Shown here piece by piece: positions 38,475 to 51,283 of a stretch of 64,000 nucleotides of DNA. Source of the stretch: Acanthosepion lycidas (Eukaryota; Mollusca; Cephalopoda; Sepiida; Sepiidae); assembly GCA_963932145.1 (NCBI GenBank), contig CAWVQA010000105.1, positions 186,001 through 250,000 on the forward strand. Direction: 5' to 3'. Under the pieces are notes generated by a model. The model made no database searches, had not been told where the DNA came from, and saw nothing but the letters and a program-made list of their open reading frames with translations. Position numbers and translations under genes: made by a program. How positions within the stretch are numbered: position 1 is the stretch's first letter; every line of letters begins with the position of its first letter.

Positions 38475-40388
38475 AAATTATATTAAAGATTTTATGTTTT
38501 ACACAACTTTTAATTACATAGCGATTTACATGCAAAATCATGTTGTTTTTATTACTTTTTAACGCTTTTTGTAAATATCAATAACTGTTTGAAAACATTA
38601 GAAAAACAATGAAATTATTGAAAATCGATATGAAATCAATGAAAACTTATTGATTTTAACTAGTTTCAGAAGTTTTGACAAAGTTATATTAAAGATTTTA
38701 TGTTTTACAGAACTTTTAATAACATAGCGATTTACATGCAAAATCAAGCTGTTTTGACTACTTTTTAACGCTAGTTTGTAAATATCAATAACTGTTTGAA
38801 AACATTAGAAAAACAATGAAATTATTGAAAATCGATATGAAATCAATGAAAACTTATTGATTTTAACTTGTTTCAGAAGTTTTGACAAAGTTATATTAAA
38901 GATTTTATGTTTTACAGAACTTTTAATAACATAGCGATTTACATGCAAAATCAAGCTGTTTTGACTACTTTTTAACGCTAGTTTGTAAATATCAATAACT
39001 GTTTGAAAACATTAGAAAAACAATGAAATTATTGAAAATCGAGATGAAATCAATGAAAACTTATTGATTTTAACTAGTTACAGAAGTTTTGACAAAGTTA
39101 TATTCAAGATTTTATGTTTTACACAGCTTTTAATTACATAGCGATTTACATGCAAAATCAAGTTGTTTTGATAACTTTTTCACGCTAGTTTGTAAATATC
39201 AATAACTGTTTGAAAACATTAGAAAAACAATGAAATTATTGAAAATCGATATGAAATCAATGAAAACTTATTGATTTTAACTTGTTTCAGAAGTTTTGAC
39301 AAAGTTATATTAAAGATTTTATGTTTTACAGAAGTTTTAATAACATAGCGATTTACATGCAAAATCAAGCTGTTTTGACTACTTTTTAACGGTAGTTTGT
39401 AAATATCAATAACTCTTTGAAAACATTAGAAAAACAATGAAATTATTGAAAATCGACATGAAATCAATGAAAACTTATTGATTTTAACTAGTTTCAGAAG
39501 TTTTGACAAAGTTATATTAAAGATTTCATGTTTTACACAGCTTTTAATTACATAGCGATTTACATGCAAAATCATGTTGTTTTTATTACTTTTTCACGCT
39601 AGTTTGTAAATATCAATAACTGTTTGAAAACATTATGAAAACAATGAAATTATTGAAAATCGATATGAAATCAATGAAAACTTATTGATTTTAACTTGTT
39701 TCAGAAGTTTTGACAAAGTTATATTAAAGATTTTATGTTTTACAGAACTTTTAATAACATAGCGATTTACATGCAAAATCAACCTGTTTTGACTACTTTT
39801 TAACGCTATTTTGTAAATATCAATAACTCTTTGAAAACATTAGAAAAACAATGAAATTATTGAAAATTGATATGAAATCAATGAAAACTTATTGATTTTA
39901 ACTAGTTTCAGAAGTTTTTACAAAGTTATATTAAAGATTTTATGTTTTACACAGCTTTTAATTACGTAGCGATTTACATGCAAAATCAAGTTGTTTTGAT
40001 TACTTTTTCACGCTAGTTTGTAAATATCATTAACTGTTTGAAAACATTAGAAAAACAATGAAATTATTGAAAATCGATATGAAATCAATGAGAACTTAAT
40101 GATTTTAAATAGTTCCAGAAGTTTTTACAAATTATATTAAAGATTTTAAGTTTTACACAGCTTTAAATTACATAGCGATTTACATGCAAAATCATGTTGT
40201 TTTTATTACTTTTCACGCTAGTTTGTAAATATCAATAACTGTTTGAAAACATTATGAAAACAATGAAATTATTGAAAATCGATATGAAATCAATGAAAAC
40301 TTATTGATTTTAACTTGTTTCAGAAGTTTTGACAAAGTTATATTAAATATTTTATGTTTTACAGAACTTTTAATAACATAGCGATTTA
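38363..40388. repeat. About 2.0-kb block, left copy of a distant duplication
   Basis: Markers recur 4753 bp downstream: AACGCTTTTTG at 38561 and 43314, AACGGTAG with ATCGACATG near 39390 and 44143, TTAATTACGT at 39958 and 44711. The two copies part at about 38362/43115 (GCTAGTTTG against GCTATTTTG) and at 40389/45142 (TTACATG against TTAAATG). Only a handful of differences lie between these ends, such as CTGTTTG against CTCTTTG near 39001/43754. Confidence 0.88.
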
Positions 40389-41368
40389 CATGCAAAATCA
40401 AGTTGTTTTGACTACTTTTTAACGCTAGTTTGTAAATATCAATAACTCTTTGAAAACATTAGAAAAATAATGAAATTATTGAAAATCGATATGAAATCAA
40501 TGAAAACTTATTGATTTTAACTAGTTTCAGAAGTTTTGACAAAGTTATATTAAAGATTTTATGTTTTACACAGCTTTTAATTACATAGCGATTTACATGC
40601 AAAATCATGTTGTTTTTATTACTTTTTCACGCTAGTTTGTAAATATCAATAACTGTTTGAAAACATTATGAAATCAATGAAATTATTGAAAATCGATATG
40701 AAATCAATGAAAACTTATTGATTTTAACTTGTTTAAGAAGTTTTGACAAGGTTATATTAAAGATTTTATGTTTTACAGAACTTTTAATAACATAGCGATT
40801 TACATGCAAAATCAACCTGTTTTGACTACTTTTTAACGCTAGTTTGTAAATATCAATAACTCTTTGAAAACATTAGAAAAACAATGAAATTATTGAAAAT
40901 CGATATGAAATCAATGAAAACTTATTGATTTTAACTAGTTTCAGAAGTTTTGACAAAGTTATATTAAAGATTTTATGTTTTACACAGCTTTTAATTACAT
41001 AGCGATTTACATGCAAAATCATGTTGTTTTTATTACTTTTTCACGCTAGTTTGTAAATATAAATAACTGTTTGAAAACATTATGAAAACAATGAAATTAT
41101 TGAAAATCGATATGAAATCAATGAAAACTTATTGATTTTAACTTGTTTCAGAAGTTTTGACAAAGTTATATTAAAGATTTTATGTTTTACAGAACTTTTA
41201 ATAACATAGCGATTTACATGCAAAATCAAGCTGTTTTGACTACTTTTTAACGCTAGTTTGTAAATATCAATAACTCTTTGAAAACATTAGAAAAACAATG
41301 AAATTATTGAAAATCGATATGAAATCAATGAAAACTTATTGATTTTAACTAGTTTCAGAAATTTTGAC
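40129..41368. repeat. B1-B2 dimer HOR, second cluster
   Basis: Three B1-B2 pairs start at 40129, 40541 and 40955. The first is 412 bp because of two 1-bp losses; the others are 414 bp. B1 units here carry ATTATGAAA, and B2 units have AAGTTG, CAACCTG or CAAGCTG at the variable site. This repeats the arrangement at 31652-32893. Confidence 0.85.
41162..41368. repeat. Exemplar of monomer type B2
   Basis: B2 is recognised by ACAGAACTTTTAATAACATAG, AATCAAGCTGTTTTGACTAC (or CAACCTG), TTTTTAACGCTAG and usually CTCTTTG. It differs from A at about 10 positions and from B1 at about 9. It lacks the two stops that A has in one minus-strand frame. Confidence 0.88.
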
Positions 41369-42211
41369 AAAGCTATATTAAAGATTTTATGTTTTACAGA
41401 ACTTTTAATAACATAGAGATTTTAATGCAAAATCAAGCTGTTTTGACTACTTTTTAACGCTAGTTTGTAAATATCAATAACTCTTTGAAAACATTAGAAA
41501 AACAATGAAATTATTGAAAATCGATATGAAATCAATGAAAACTTATCGATTTTAACTAGTTTCAGAAGTTTTGACAAAGTTATATGAAAGATTTTATGTT
41601 TTACACAGCTTTTAATTACATACGATTTACATGCAAAATCAAGTTGTTTTGATTACTTTTTCACGCTAGTTTGTAAATATCATTAACTGTTTGAAAACAT
41701 TAGAAAAACAATGAAATTATTGAAAATCGATATGAAATCAATGAGAACTTATTGATTTTAACTAGTTCCAGAAGTTTTTACAAATTTATATTAATTTTAA
41801 GTTTTACACAGCTTTTAATTACATAGCGATTTACATGCAAAATCAAGTTGTTTTGATTACTTTTTCACGCTAGTTTGTAAATATCAATAACTGTTTGAAA
41901 ACATTAGAAAAACAATGAAATTATTGAAAATCGATATGAAATCAATGAAAACTTATTGATTTTAACTTGTTTCAGAAGTTTTGACAAAGTTATATTAAAG
42001 ATTTTATGTTTTACAGAACTTTTAATAACATAGCGATTTACATGCAAAATCAAGCTGTTTTGACTACTTTTTAACGCTAGTTTGTAAATATCAATAACTC
42101 TTTGAAAACATTAGAAAAACAATGAAATTATTGAAAATCGACATGAAATCAATGAAAACTTATTGATTTTAACTAGTTTCAGAAGTTTTGACAAAGTTAT
42201 ATTAAAGATTT

Positions 42212-43205
42212 CATGTTTTACACAGCTTTTAATTACATAGCGATTCACATGCAAAATCATGTTGTTTTTATTACTTTTTCACGCTAGTTTGTAAATATCA
42301 ATAACTGTTTGAAAACATAATGAAAACAATGAAATTATTGAAAATCGATATGAAATCAATGAAAACTTATTGATTTTAACTTGTTTCAGAAGTTTTGACA
42401 AAGTTATATTAAAGATTTTATGTTTTACAGAACTTTTAATAACATAGCGATTTACATGCAAAATCAACCTGTTTTGACTACTTTTTAACGCTATTTTGTA
42501 AATATCAATAACTCTTTGAAAACATTAGAAAAACAATGAAATTATTGAAAATTGATATGAAATCAATGAAAACTTATTGATTTTAACTAGTTTCAGAAGT
42601 TTTGACAAAGTTATATTAAAGACTTTATGTTTTACAGAACTTTTAATACCATAGAGATTTAAATGCAAAATCAAGCTGTTTTGAATACTTTTTAACGCTA
42701 GTTTGTAAATATCAATAACTCTTTGAAAACATTAGAAAAACAATGAAATTATTGAAAATCGATATGAAATCAATGAAAACTTATTGATTTTAACTAGTTT
42801 CAGAAGTTTTGACAAAGTTATATTAAAGATTTTATGTTTTACACAGCTTTAAATTACATAGCGATTTACATGCAAAATCACGTTGTTTTGATTACTTTTT
42901 CACGCTAGTTTGTAAATATCAATAACTGTTTGAAAACATTAGAAAAACAATGAAATTATTGAAAATCGATATGAAATCAATGAAAACTTATTGATTTTAA
43001 CTTGTTTCAGAAGTTTTGACAAAGTTATATTGAAGATATTACGTTTTACACAACTTTTAATTACATAGCGATTTACATGCAAAATCTATCTGTTTTGACT
43101 ACTTTTTAACGCTATTTTGTAAATATCAATAACTGTTTGAAAACATTAGAAAAACAATGAAATTATTGAAAATCGATATGAAATCAATGAAAACTTATTG
43201 ATTTT
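42212..43205. repeat. About 1.0-kb block, left copy (offset 3924 bp)
   Basis: CGATTCACAT at 42241 pairs with 46165. AATACCATAGAG at 42645 pairs with 46569. ATTGAAGATATTACG at 43028 pairs with 46952. The order is B1 with the CGATTCAC state, B2 with CAACCTG and ATTGATATG, a unit with GACTTTATG and TTTTGAATAC, a CACGTTG unit and a B3 unit. Sequence parts from its partner at about 43205/47129, where AACTAGTTCC meets AAATTGTTTC. Confidence 0.85.
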
Positions 43206-45141
43206 AACTAGTTCCAGAAGTTTTGACAAATTATATTAAAGATTTTATGTTTTACACAACTTTTAATTACATAGCGATTTACATGCAAAATCATGTTGTT
43301 TTTATTACTTTTTAACGCTTTTTGTAAATATCAATAACTGTTTGAAAACATTAGAAAAACAATGAAATTATTGAAAATCGATATGAAATCAATGAAAACT
43401 TATTGATTTTAACTAGTTTCAGAAGTTTTGACAAAGTTATATTAAAGATTTTATGTTTTACAGAACTTTTAATAACATAGCGATTTACATGCAAAATCAA
43501 GCTGTTTTGACTACTTTTTAACGCTAGTTTGTAAATATCAATAACTGTTTGAAAACATTAGAAAAACAATGAAATTATTGAAAATCGATATGAAATCAAT
43601 GAAAACTTATTGATTTTAACTTGTTTCAGAAGTTTTGACAAAGTTATATTAAAGATTTTATGTTTTACAGAACTTTTAATAACATAGCGATTTACATGCA
43701 AAATCAAGCTGTTTTGACTACTTTTTAACGCTAGTTTGTAAATATCAATAACTCTTTGAAAACATGAGAAAAACAATGAAATTATTGAAAATCGAGATGA
43801 AATCAATGAAAACTTATTGATTTTAACTAGTTACAGAAGTTTTGACAAAGTTATATTCAAGATTTTATGTTTTACACAGCTTTTAATTACATAGCGATTT
43901 ACATGCAAAATCAAGTTGTTTTGATAACTTTTTCACGCTAGTTTGTAAATATCAATAACTGTTTGAAAACATTAGAAAAACAATGAAATTATTGAAAATC
44001 GATATGAAATCAATGAAAACTTATTGATTTTAACTTGTTTCAGAAGTTTTGACAAAGTTATATTAAAGATTTTATGTTTTACAGAAGTTTTAATAACATA
44101 GCGATTTACATGCAAAATCAAGCTGTTTTGACTACTTTTTAACGGTAGTTTGTAAATATCAATAACTCTTTGAAAACATTAGAAAAACAATGAAATTATT
44201 GAAAATCGACATGAAATCAATGAAAACTTATTGATTTTAACTAGTTTCAGAAGTTTTGACAAAGTTATATTAAAGATTTCATGTTTTACACAGCTTTTAA
44301 TTACATAGCGATTTACATGCAAAATCATGTAGTTTTTATTACTTTTTCACGCTAGTTTGTAAATATCAATAACTGTTTGAAAACATTATGAAAACAATGA
44401 AATTATTGAAAATCGATATGAAATCAATGAAAACTTATTGATTTTAACTTGTTTCAGAAGTTTTGACAAAGTTATATTAAAGATTTTATGTTTTACAGAA
44501 CTTTTAATAACATAGCGATTTACATGCAAAATCAACCTGTTTTGACTACTTTTTAACGCTATTTTGTAAATATCAATAACTCTTTGAAAACATTAGAAAA
44601 ACAATGAAAATATTGAAAATTGATATGAAATCAATGAAAACTTATTGATTTTAACTAGTTTCAGAAGTTTTTACAAAGTTATATTAAAGATTTTATGTTT
44701 TACACAGCTTTTAATTACGTAGCGATTTACATGCAAAATCAAGTTGTTTTGATTACTTTTTCACGCTAGTTTGTAAATATCATTAACTGTTTGAAAACAT
44801 TAGAAAAACAATGAAATTATTGAAAATCGATATGAAATCAATGAGAACTTAATGATTTTAAATAGTTCCAGAAGTTTTTACAAATTATATTAAAGATTTT
44901 AAGTTTTACACAGCTTTAAATTACATAGCGATTTACATGCAAAATCATGTTGTTTTTATTACTTTTCACGCTAGTTTGTAAATATCAATAACTGTTTGAA
45001 AACATTATGAAAACAATGAAATTATTGAAAATCGATATGAAATCAATGAAAACTTATTGATTTTAACTTGTTTCAGAAGTTTTGACAAAGTTATATTAAA
45101 TATTTTATGTTTTACAGAACTTTTAATAACATAGCGATTTA
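43116..45141. repeat. About 2.0-kb block, right copy of a distant duplication
   Basis: Partner of the block at 38363-40388. Private changes in this copy are CTCTTTG with ACATGAG near 43760, ATGTAGTTTTT near 44330 and GAAAATATTG near 44607. Nearly ten units in the same order, including the rare ATCGACATG and ACGTAGCG states, make independent origin unlikely. Confidence 0.88.
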
Positions 45142-45702
45142 AATGCAAAATCAAGCTGTTTTGACTACTTTTTAACGCTAGTTTGTAAATATCAATAACT
45201 CTTTGAAAACATTAGAAAAACAATGAAATTATTGAAAATCGATATGAAATCAATGAAAACTTATCGATTTTAACTAGTTTCAGAAGTTTTGACAAAGTTA
45301 TATGAAAGATTTTATGTTTTACACAGCTTTTAATTACATACGATTTACATGCAAAATCAAGTTGTTTTGATTACTTTTTCACGCTAGTTTGTAAATATCA
45401 TTAACTGTTTGAAAACATTAGAAAAACAATGAAATTATTGAAAATCGATATGAAATCAATGAAAACTTATTGATTTTAACTAGTTCCAGAAGTTTTTACA
45501 AATTATATTAATTTTAAGTTTTACACAGCTTTTAATTACATAGCGATTTACATGCAAAATCAAGTTGTTTTGATTACTTTTTCACGCTAGTTTGTAAATA
45601 TCAATAACTGTTTGAAAACATTAGAAAAACAATGAAATTATTGAAAATCGATATGAAATCAATGAAAACTTATTGATTTTAACTTGTTTCAGAAGTTTTG
45701 AC

Positions 45703-46944
45703 AAAGTTATATTAAAGATTTTATGTTTTACAGAACTTTTAATAACATAGCGATTTACATGCAAAATCAACCTGTTTTGACTACTTTTTAACGCTATTTT
45801 GTAAATATCAATAACTCTTTGAAAACATTAGAAAAACAATGAAATTATTGAAAATTGATATGAAATCAATGAAAACTTATTGATTTTAACTAGTTTCAGA
45901 AGTTTTGACAAAGTTATATTAAAGACTTTATGTTTTACAGAACTTTTAATACCATAGAGATTTAAATGCAAAATCAAGCTGTTTTGAATACTTTTTAACG
46001 CTAGTTTGTAAATATCAATAACTCTTTGAAAACATTAGAAAAACAATGAAATTATTGAAAATCGATATGAAATCAATGAAAACTTATTGATTTTAACTAG
46101 TTTCAGAAGTTTTGACAAAGTTATATTAAAGATTTTATGTTTTACACAGCTTTTAATTACATAGCGATTCACATGCAAAATCATGTTGTTTTTATTACTT
46201 TTTCACGCTAGTTTGTAAATATCAATAACTGTTTGAAAACATTATGAAAACAATGAAATTATTGAAAATCGATATGAAATCAATGAAAACTTATTGATTT
46301 TAACTTGTTTCAGAAGTTTTGACAAAGTTATATTAAAGATTTTATGTTTTACAGAACTTTTAATAACATAGCGATTTACATGCAAAATCAACCTGTTTTG
46401 ACTACTTTTTAACGCTATTTTGTAAATATCAATAACTCTTTGAAAACATTAGAAAAACAATGAAATTATTGAAAATTGATATGAAATCAATGAAAACTTA
46501 TTGATTTTAACTAGTTTCAGAAGTTTTGACAAAGTTATATTAAAGACTTTATGTTTTACAGAACTTTTAATACCATAGAGATTTAAATGCAAAATCAAGC
46601 TGTTTTGAATACTTTTTAACGCTAGTTTGTAAATATCAATAACTCTTTGAAAACATTAGAAAAACAATGAAATTATTGAAAATCGATATGAAATCAATGA
46701 AAACTTATTGATTTTAACTAGTTTCAGAAGTTTTGACAAAGTTATATTAAAGATTTTATGTTTTACACAGCTTTAAATTACATAGCGATTTACATGCAAA
46801 ATCACGTTGTTTTGATTACTTTTTCACGCTAGTTTGTAAATATCAATAACTGTTTGAAAACATTAGAAAAACAATGAAATTATTGAAAATCGATATGAAA
46901 TCAATGAAAACTTATTGATTTTAACTTGTTTCAGAAGTTTTGAC
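45703..46944. repeat. 621-bp trimer, two tandem copies
   Basis: Copies run 45703-46323 and 46324-46944. Units 1 and 2 match: CAACCTG with CGCTATTTTG and ATTGATATG, then GACTTTATG with AATACCATAGAG and TTTTGAATAC. AATACC lies at 45948 and 46569, exactly 621 bp apart. Unit 3 differs: a B1 unit with CGATTCACATG in copy 1, a CACGTTG unit with CTTTAAATTAC in copy 2. Confidence 0.88.
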
Positions 46945-47129
46945 AAAGTTATATTGAAGATATTACGTTTTACACAACTTTTAATTACATAGCGATTTAC
47001 ATGCAAAATCTATCTGTTTTGACTACTTTTTAACGCTATTTTGTAAATATCAATAACTGTTTGAAAACATTAGAAAAACAATGAAATTATTGAAAATCGA
47101 TATGAAATCAATGAAAACTTATTGATTTT
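46136..47129. repeat. About 1.0-kb block, right copy (offset 3924 bp)
   Basis: Partner of 42212-43205, with the same order of five units. One visible difference is ACATTATG here against ACATAATG near 42316. It overlaps the second copy of the 621-bp trimer, so the trimer was probably made from this block. Confidence 0.85.
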
Positions 47130-48804
47130 AAATTGTTTCAGAAGTTTTGACAATGTTTATTAAAGATTTTATGTTTTACAGAACTTTTAATAACATAGCG
47201 ATTTACATGCAAAATCAAGCTGTTTTGACTACTTTTTAACCCTAGTTTGTAAATATCAATAACTCTTTGAAAACATTAGAAAAACAATGAAATTATTGAA
47301 AATCGATATGAAATCAATGAAAACTTATTGATTTTAACTAGTTTCAGAAGTTTTGACAATGCTATATTAAAGATTTTATGTTTTACACAGCTTTTAATTA
47401 CATAGCGATTTACATGCAAAATCATGTTGTTTTTATTACTTTTTCACGCTAGTTTGTAAATATCAATAACTGTTTGAAAACATTATGAAAACAATGAAAT
47501 TATTGAAAATCGATATGAAATCAATGAAAACTTATTGATTTTAACTTGTTTCAGAAGTTTTGACAAAGTTATATTAAAGATTTTATGTTTTACAGAACTT
47601 TTAATAACAGCGATTTCCATGCAAAATCAACCTGTTTTGACTACTTTTTAACGCTAGTTTGTAAATATCAATAACTGTTTGAAAACATTAGAAAAACAAT
47701 GAAATTATTGAAAATCGATATGAAATCAATGAAAACTTATTGATTTTAACTAGTTTCAGAAGTTTTGACAAAGTTATATTAAAGATTTTATGTTTTACAG
47801 AACTTTTAATAACATAGCGATTTACATGCAAAATCAAGCTGTTTTGACTACTTTTTAACGCTAGTTTGTAAATATCAATAACTGTTTGAAAACATTAGAA
47901 AAACAATGAAATTATTGAAAATCGATATGAAATCAATGAAAACTTATTGATTTTAACTAGTTTCAGAAGATTTGACAAAGTTATATTAAAGATTTTATGT
48001 TTTACACAGCTTTTAATAACATAGCGATTTACATGCAAAATCAAGCTGTTTTGACTACTTTTTAACGCTAGTTTGTAAATATCAATAACTGTTTGAAAAC
48101 ATTAGAAAAACAATGAAATTATTGAAAATCGATATGAAATCAATGAAAACTTATTGATTTTAACTAGTTTCAGAAGTTTTGACAAAGTTATATTAAAGAT
48201 TTTATGTTTTACACAGCTTTTAATTACATAGCGATTTACATGCAAAATCATGTTGTTTTTATTACTTTTTCACGCTAGATTGTAAATATCAATAACTGTT
48301 TGAAAACATTATGAAAACAATGAAATTATTGAAAATCGATATGAAATCAATGAAAACTTATTGATATTAACTTGTTTCAGAAGTTTTGACAAAGTTATAT
48401 TAAAGATTTTATGTTTTACAGAACGTTTAATAACATAGCGATTTACATGCAAAATCAACCTGTTTTGACTACTTTTTAACGCTAGTTTGTAAATATCAAT
48501 AACTCTTTGAAAACATTAGAAAAACAATGAAATTATTGAAAATCGATATGAAATCAATGAAAACTTATTGATTTTAACTAGTTTCAGAAGTTTTTACAAA
48601 GTTATATTAAAGATTTTATGTTTTACAGAACTTTTAATAACATAGCGATTTACATGCAAAATCAAGCTGTTTTGACTACTTTTTAACGCTAGTTTGTAAA
48701 TATCAATAACTCTTTGAAAACATTAGAAAAACAATGAAATTATTGAAAATCGATATGAAATCAATGAGAAATTATTGATTTTAACTAGTTCCAGAAGTTT
48801 TGAC

Positions 48805-49010
48805 AAATTATATTAAAGATTTTATGTTTTACACAGCTTTTAATTACATAGCGATTTACATGCAAAATCAAGTTGTTTTGATAACTTTTTAACGCTAGTT
48901 TGTAAATATCAATAACTGTTTGAAAACATTAGAAAAACAATGAAATTATTGAAAATCGATATGAAATCAATGAAAACTTATTGATTTTAACTTGTTTCAG
49001 AAGTTTTGAC
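48805..49010. repeat. Exemplar of monomer type B4 (206 bp)
   Basis: B4 is recognised by GTTCCAG at the end of the preceding unit, CAAATTATATT (one base shorter) and AATCAAGTTGTTTTGATAAC, often with AATGAGAAC nearby. The 1-bp loss is shared by many copies across the B array, so it predates their amplification. Confidence 0.82.
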
Positions 49011-49697
49011 AAAGTTATATTAAAGATTTTACGTTTTACACAACTTTTAATTACATAGCGATTTACATGCAAAATCTATCTGTTTTGACTACTTTTTAAC
49101 GGTATTTTGTAAATATCAATAACTGTTTGAAAACATTAGAAAAACAATGAAATTATTGAAAATCGATATGAAATCAATGAAAACTTATTGATTTTAACTT
49201 GTTTCAGAAGTTTTGACAAAGTTATATTAAAGATTTTATGTTTTACAGAACTTTTAATAACATAGCGATTTACATGCAAAATCAAGCTGTTTTGACTACT
49301 TTTTAACGGTAGTTTGTAAATATCAATAACTCTTTGAAAACATTAGAAAAACAATGAAATTATTGAAAATCAATATGAAATCAATGAAAACTTATTGATT
49401 TTAACTAGTTTCAGAAGTTTTGACAAAGTTATATTAAAGATTTTATGTTTTACACAGCTTTTATTTACATAGCGATTTACATGCAAAATCAAGTTGTTTT
49501 GATTACTTTTTCACGCTAGTTTGTAAATATCATTAACTGTTTGAAAACATTAGAAAAACAATGAAATTATTGAAAATCGATATGAAATCAATGAGAACTT
49601 ATTGATTTTAACTAGTTCCAGAAGTTTTTACAAATTATATTAAAGATTTTAAGTTTTACACAGCTTTTTATTACATAGCGATTTACATGCAAAATCA
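48895..49697. repeat. About 0.8-kb block, left copy (offset 7238 bp)
   Basis: CGGTATTTTG (GGTAT at 49101 and 56339), CGGTAG (49307 and 56545) and TTATTTACAT (49461 and 56699) are all 7238 bp apart. The block contains a B3 unit, a B2 unit with ATCAATATG, and B4-like units with TTTTTATTACATAG. It is the longest-range match noted. Confidence 0.82.
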
Positions 49698-51283
49698 AGT
49701 TGTTTTGATAACTTTTTAACGCTATTTTGTAAATATCAATAACTGTTTGAAAACATTAGAAAAACAATGAAATTATTGAAAATCGATATGAAATCAATGA
49801 AAACTTATTGATTTTAACTTGTTTCAGAAGTTTTGACAATGTTATATTAAAGATTTTATGTTTTACAGAACTTTTAATAACATAGCGATTTACATGCAAA
49901 ATCAAGCTGTTTTGACTACTTTTTAACGCTAGTTTGTAAATATCAATAACTCTTTGAAAACATTAGAAAAACAATGAAATTATTGAAAATCGATATGAAA
50001 TCAATGAAAACTTATTGATTTTAACTAGTTTCAGAAGTTTTGACAAAGTTATATTAAAGATTTTATGTTTTACACAGCTTTTAATTACATAGCGATTTAC
50101 ATGGAAAATCATGTTGTTTTTATTACTTTTTCACGCTAGTTTGTAAATATCAATAACTGTTTGAAAACATTATGAAAACAATGAAATTATTGAAAATCGA
50201 TATGAAATCAATGAAAACTTATTGATTTTAACTTGTTTCAGAAGTTTTGACAATGTTATATTAAAGATTTTATGTTTTACAGAACTTTTAATAACATAGC
50301 GATTTACTTGCAAAATCAAGCTGTTTTGACTACTTTTTAACGCTAGTTTGTAAATATCAATAACTCTTTGAAAAGATTAGAAAAACAATGAAATTATTGA
50401 AAATCGATATGAAATCAATGAAAACTTATTGATTTTAACTTGTTTCAGAAGTTTTGACAATGTTATATTAAAGATTTTATGTTTTACAGAACTTTTAATA
50501 ACATAGCGATTTACATGCAAAATCAAGCTGTTTTGACTACTTTTTAACGCTAGTTTGTAAATACCAATAACTCTTTGAAAACATTAGAAAAACAATGAAA
50601 TTATTGAAAATCGATATGAAATCAATGAAAACTTATTGATTTTAACTAGTTTCAGAAGTTTTGACAAAGTTATATTCAAGATTTTATGTTTTACAGAACT
50701 TTTAATAACATAGCGATTTACATGCAAAATCAAGCTGTTTTGACTACTTTTTAACGGTAGTTTGTAAATATCAATAACTCTTTGAAAACATTAGAAAAAC
50801 AATGAAATTATTGAATATCAATATGAAATCAATGAAAACTTATTGATTTTAACTAGTTTCAGAAGTTTTGACAAAGTTATATTAAAGATTTTATGTTTTA
50901 CACAGCTTTTAATTACATAGCGATTTACATGCAAAATCAAGTTGTTTTGATTACTTTTTCACGCTAGTTTGTAAATATCATTAACTGTTTGAAAACATTA
51001 GAAAAAATGAAATTATTGAAAATCGATATGAAATCAATGAGAACTTATTGATTTTAACTAGTTCCAGAAGTTTTTACAAATTATATTAAAGATTTTAAGT
51101 TTTACACAGCTTTTTATTACATAGCGATTTACATGCAAAATCAAGTTGTTTTGATAACTTTTTCACGCTAGTTTGTAAATATCTATAACTGTTTGAAAAC
51201 ATTAGAAAAACAATGAAATTATTGAAAATCGATATGAAATCAATGAAAACTTATTGATTTTAACTAGTTTCAGAAGTTTTGAC

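Larger units (their letters stand above)
47130..51283. repeat. Mixed family B units
   Basis: About twenty units of all four types. Private indels include AATAACAGCG (2-bp loss) near 47607 and GAAAAAATG (2-bp loss) near 51003. ACGGTAG recurs at 49307 and near 50755 with AATCAATATG or ATATCAATATG nearby, a partial 7-unit echo. The block at 48895-49697 lies inside this stretch. No gene or foreign sequence is seen. Confidence 0.75.

Noticed and set aside
42279-42467. Minus-strand open frame of 62 residues
   Set aside because: Fragment of the same satellite frame, ended by the TGA that B1-type TTTTTCACGC provides.
43558-43806. Minus-strand open frame of 82 residues
   Set aside because: Same satellite frame beginning at a TTG in the monomer core; no gene signals.
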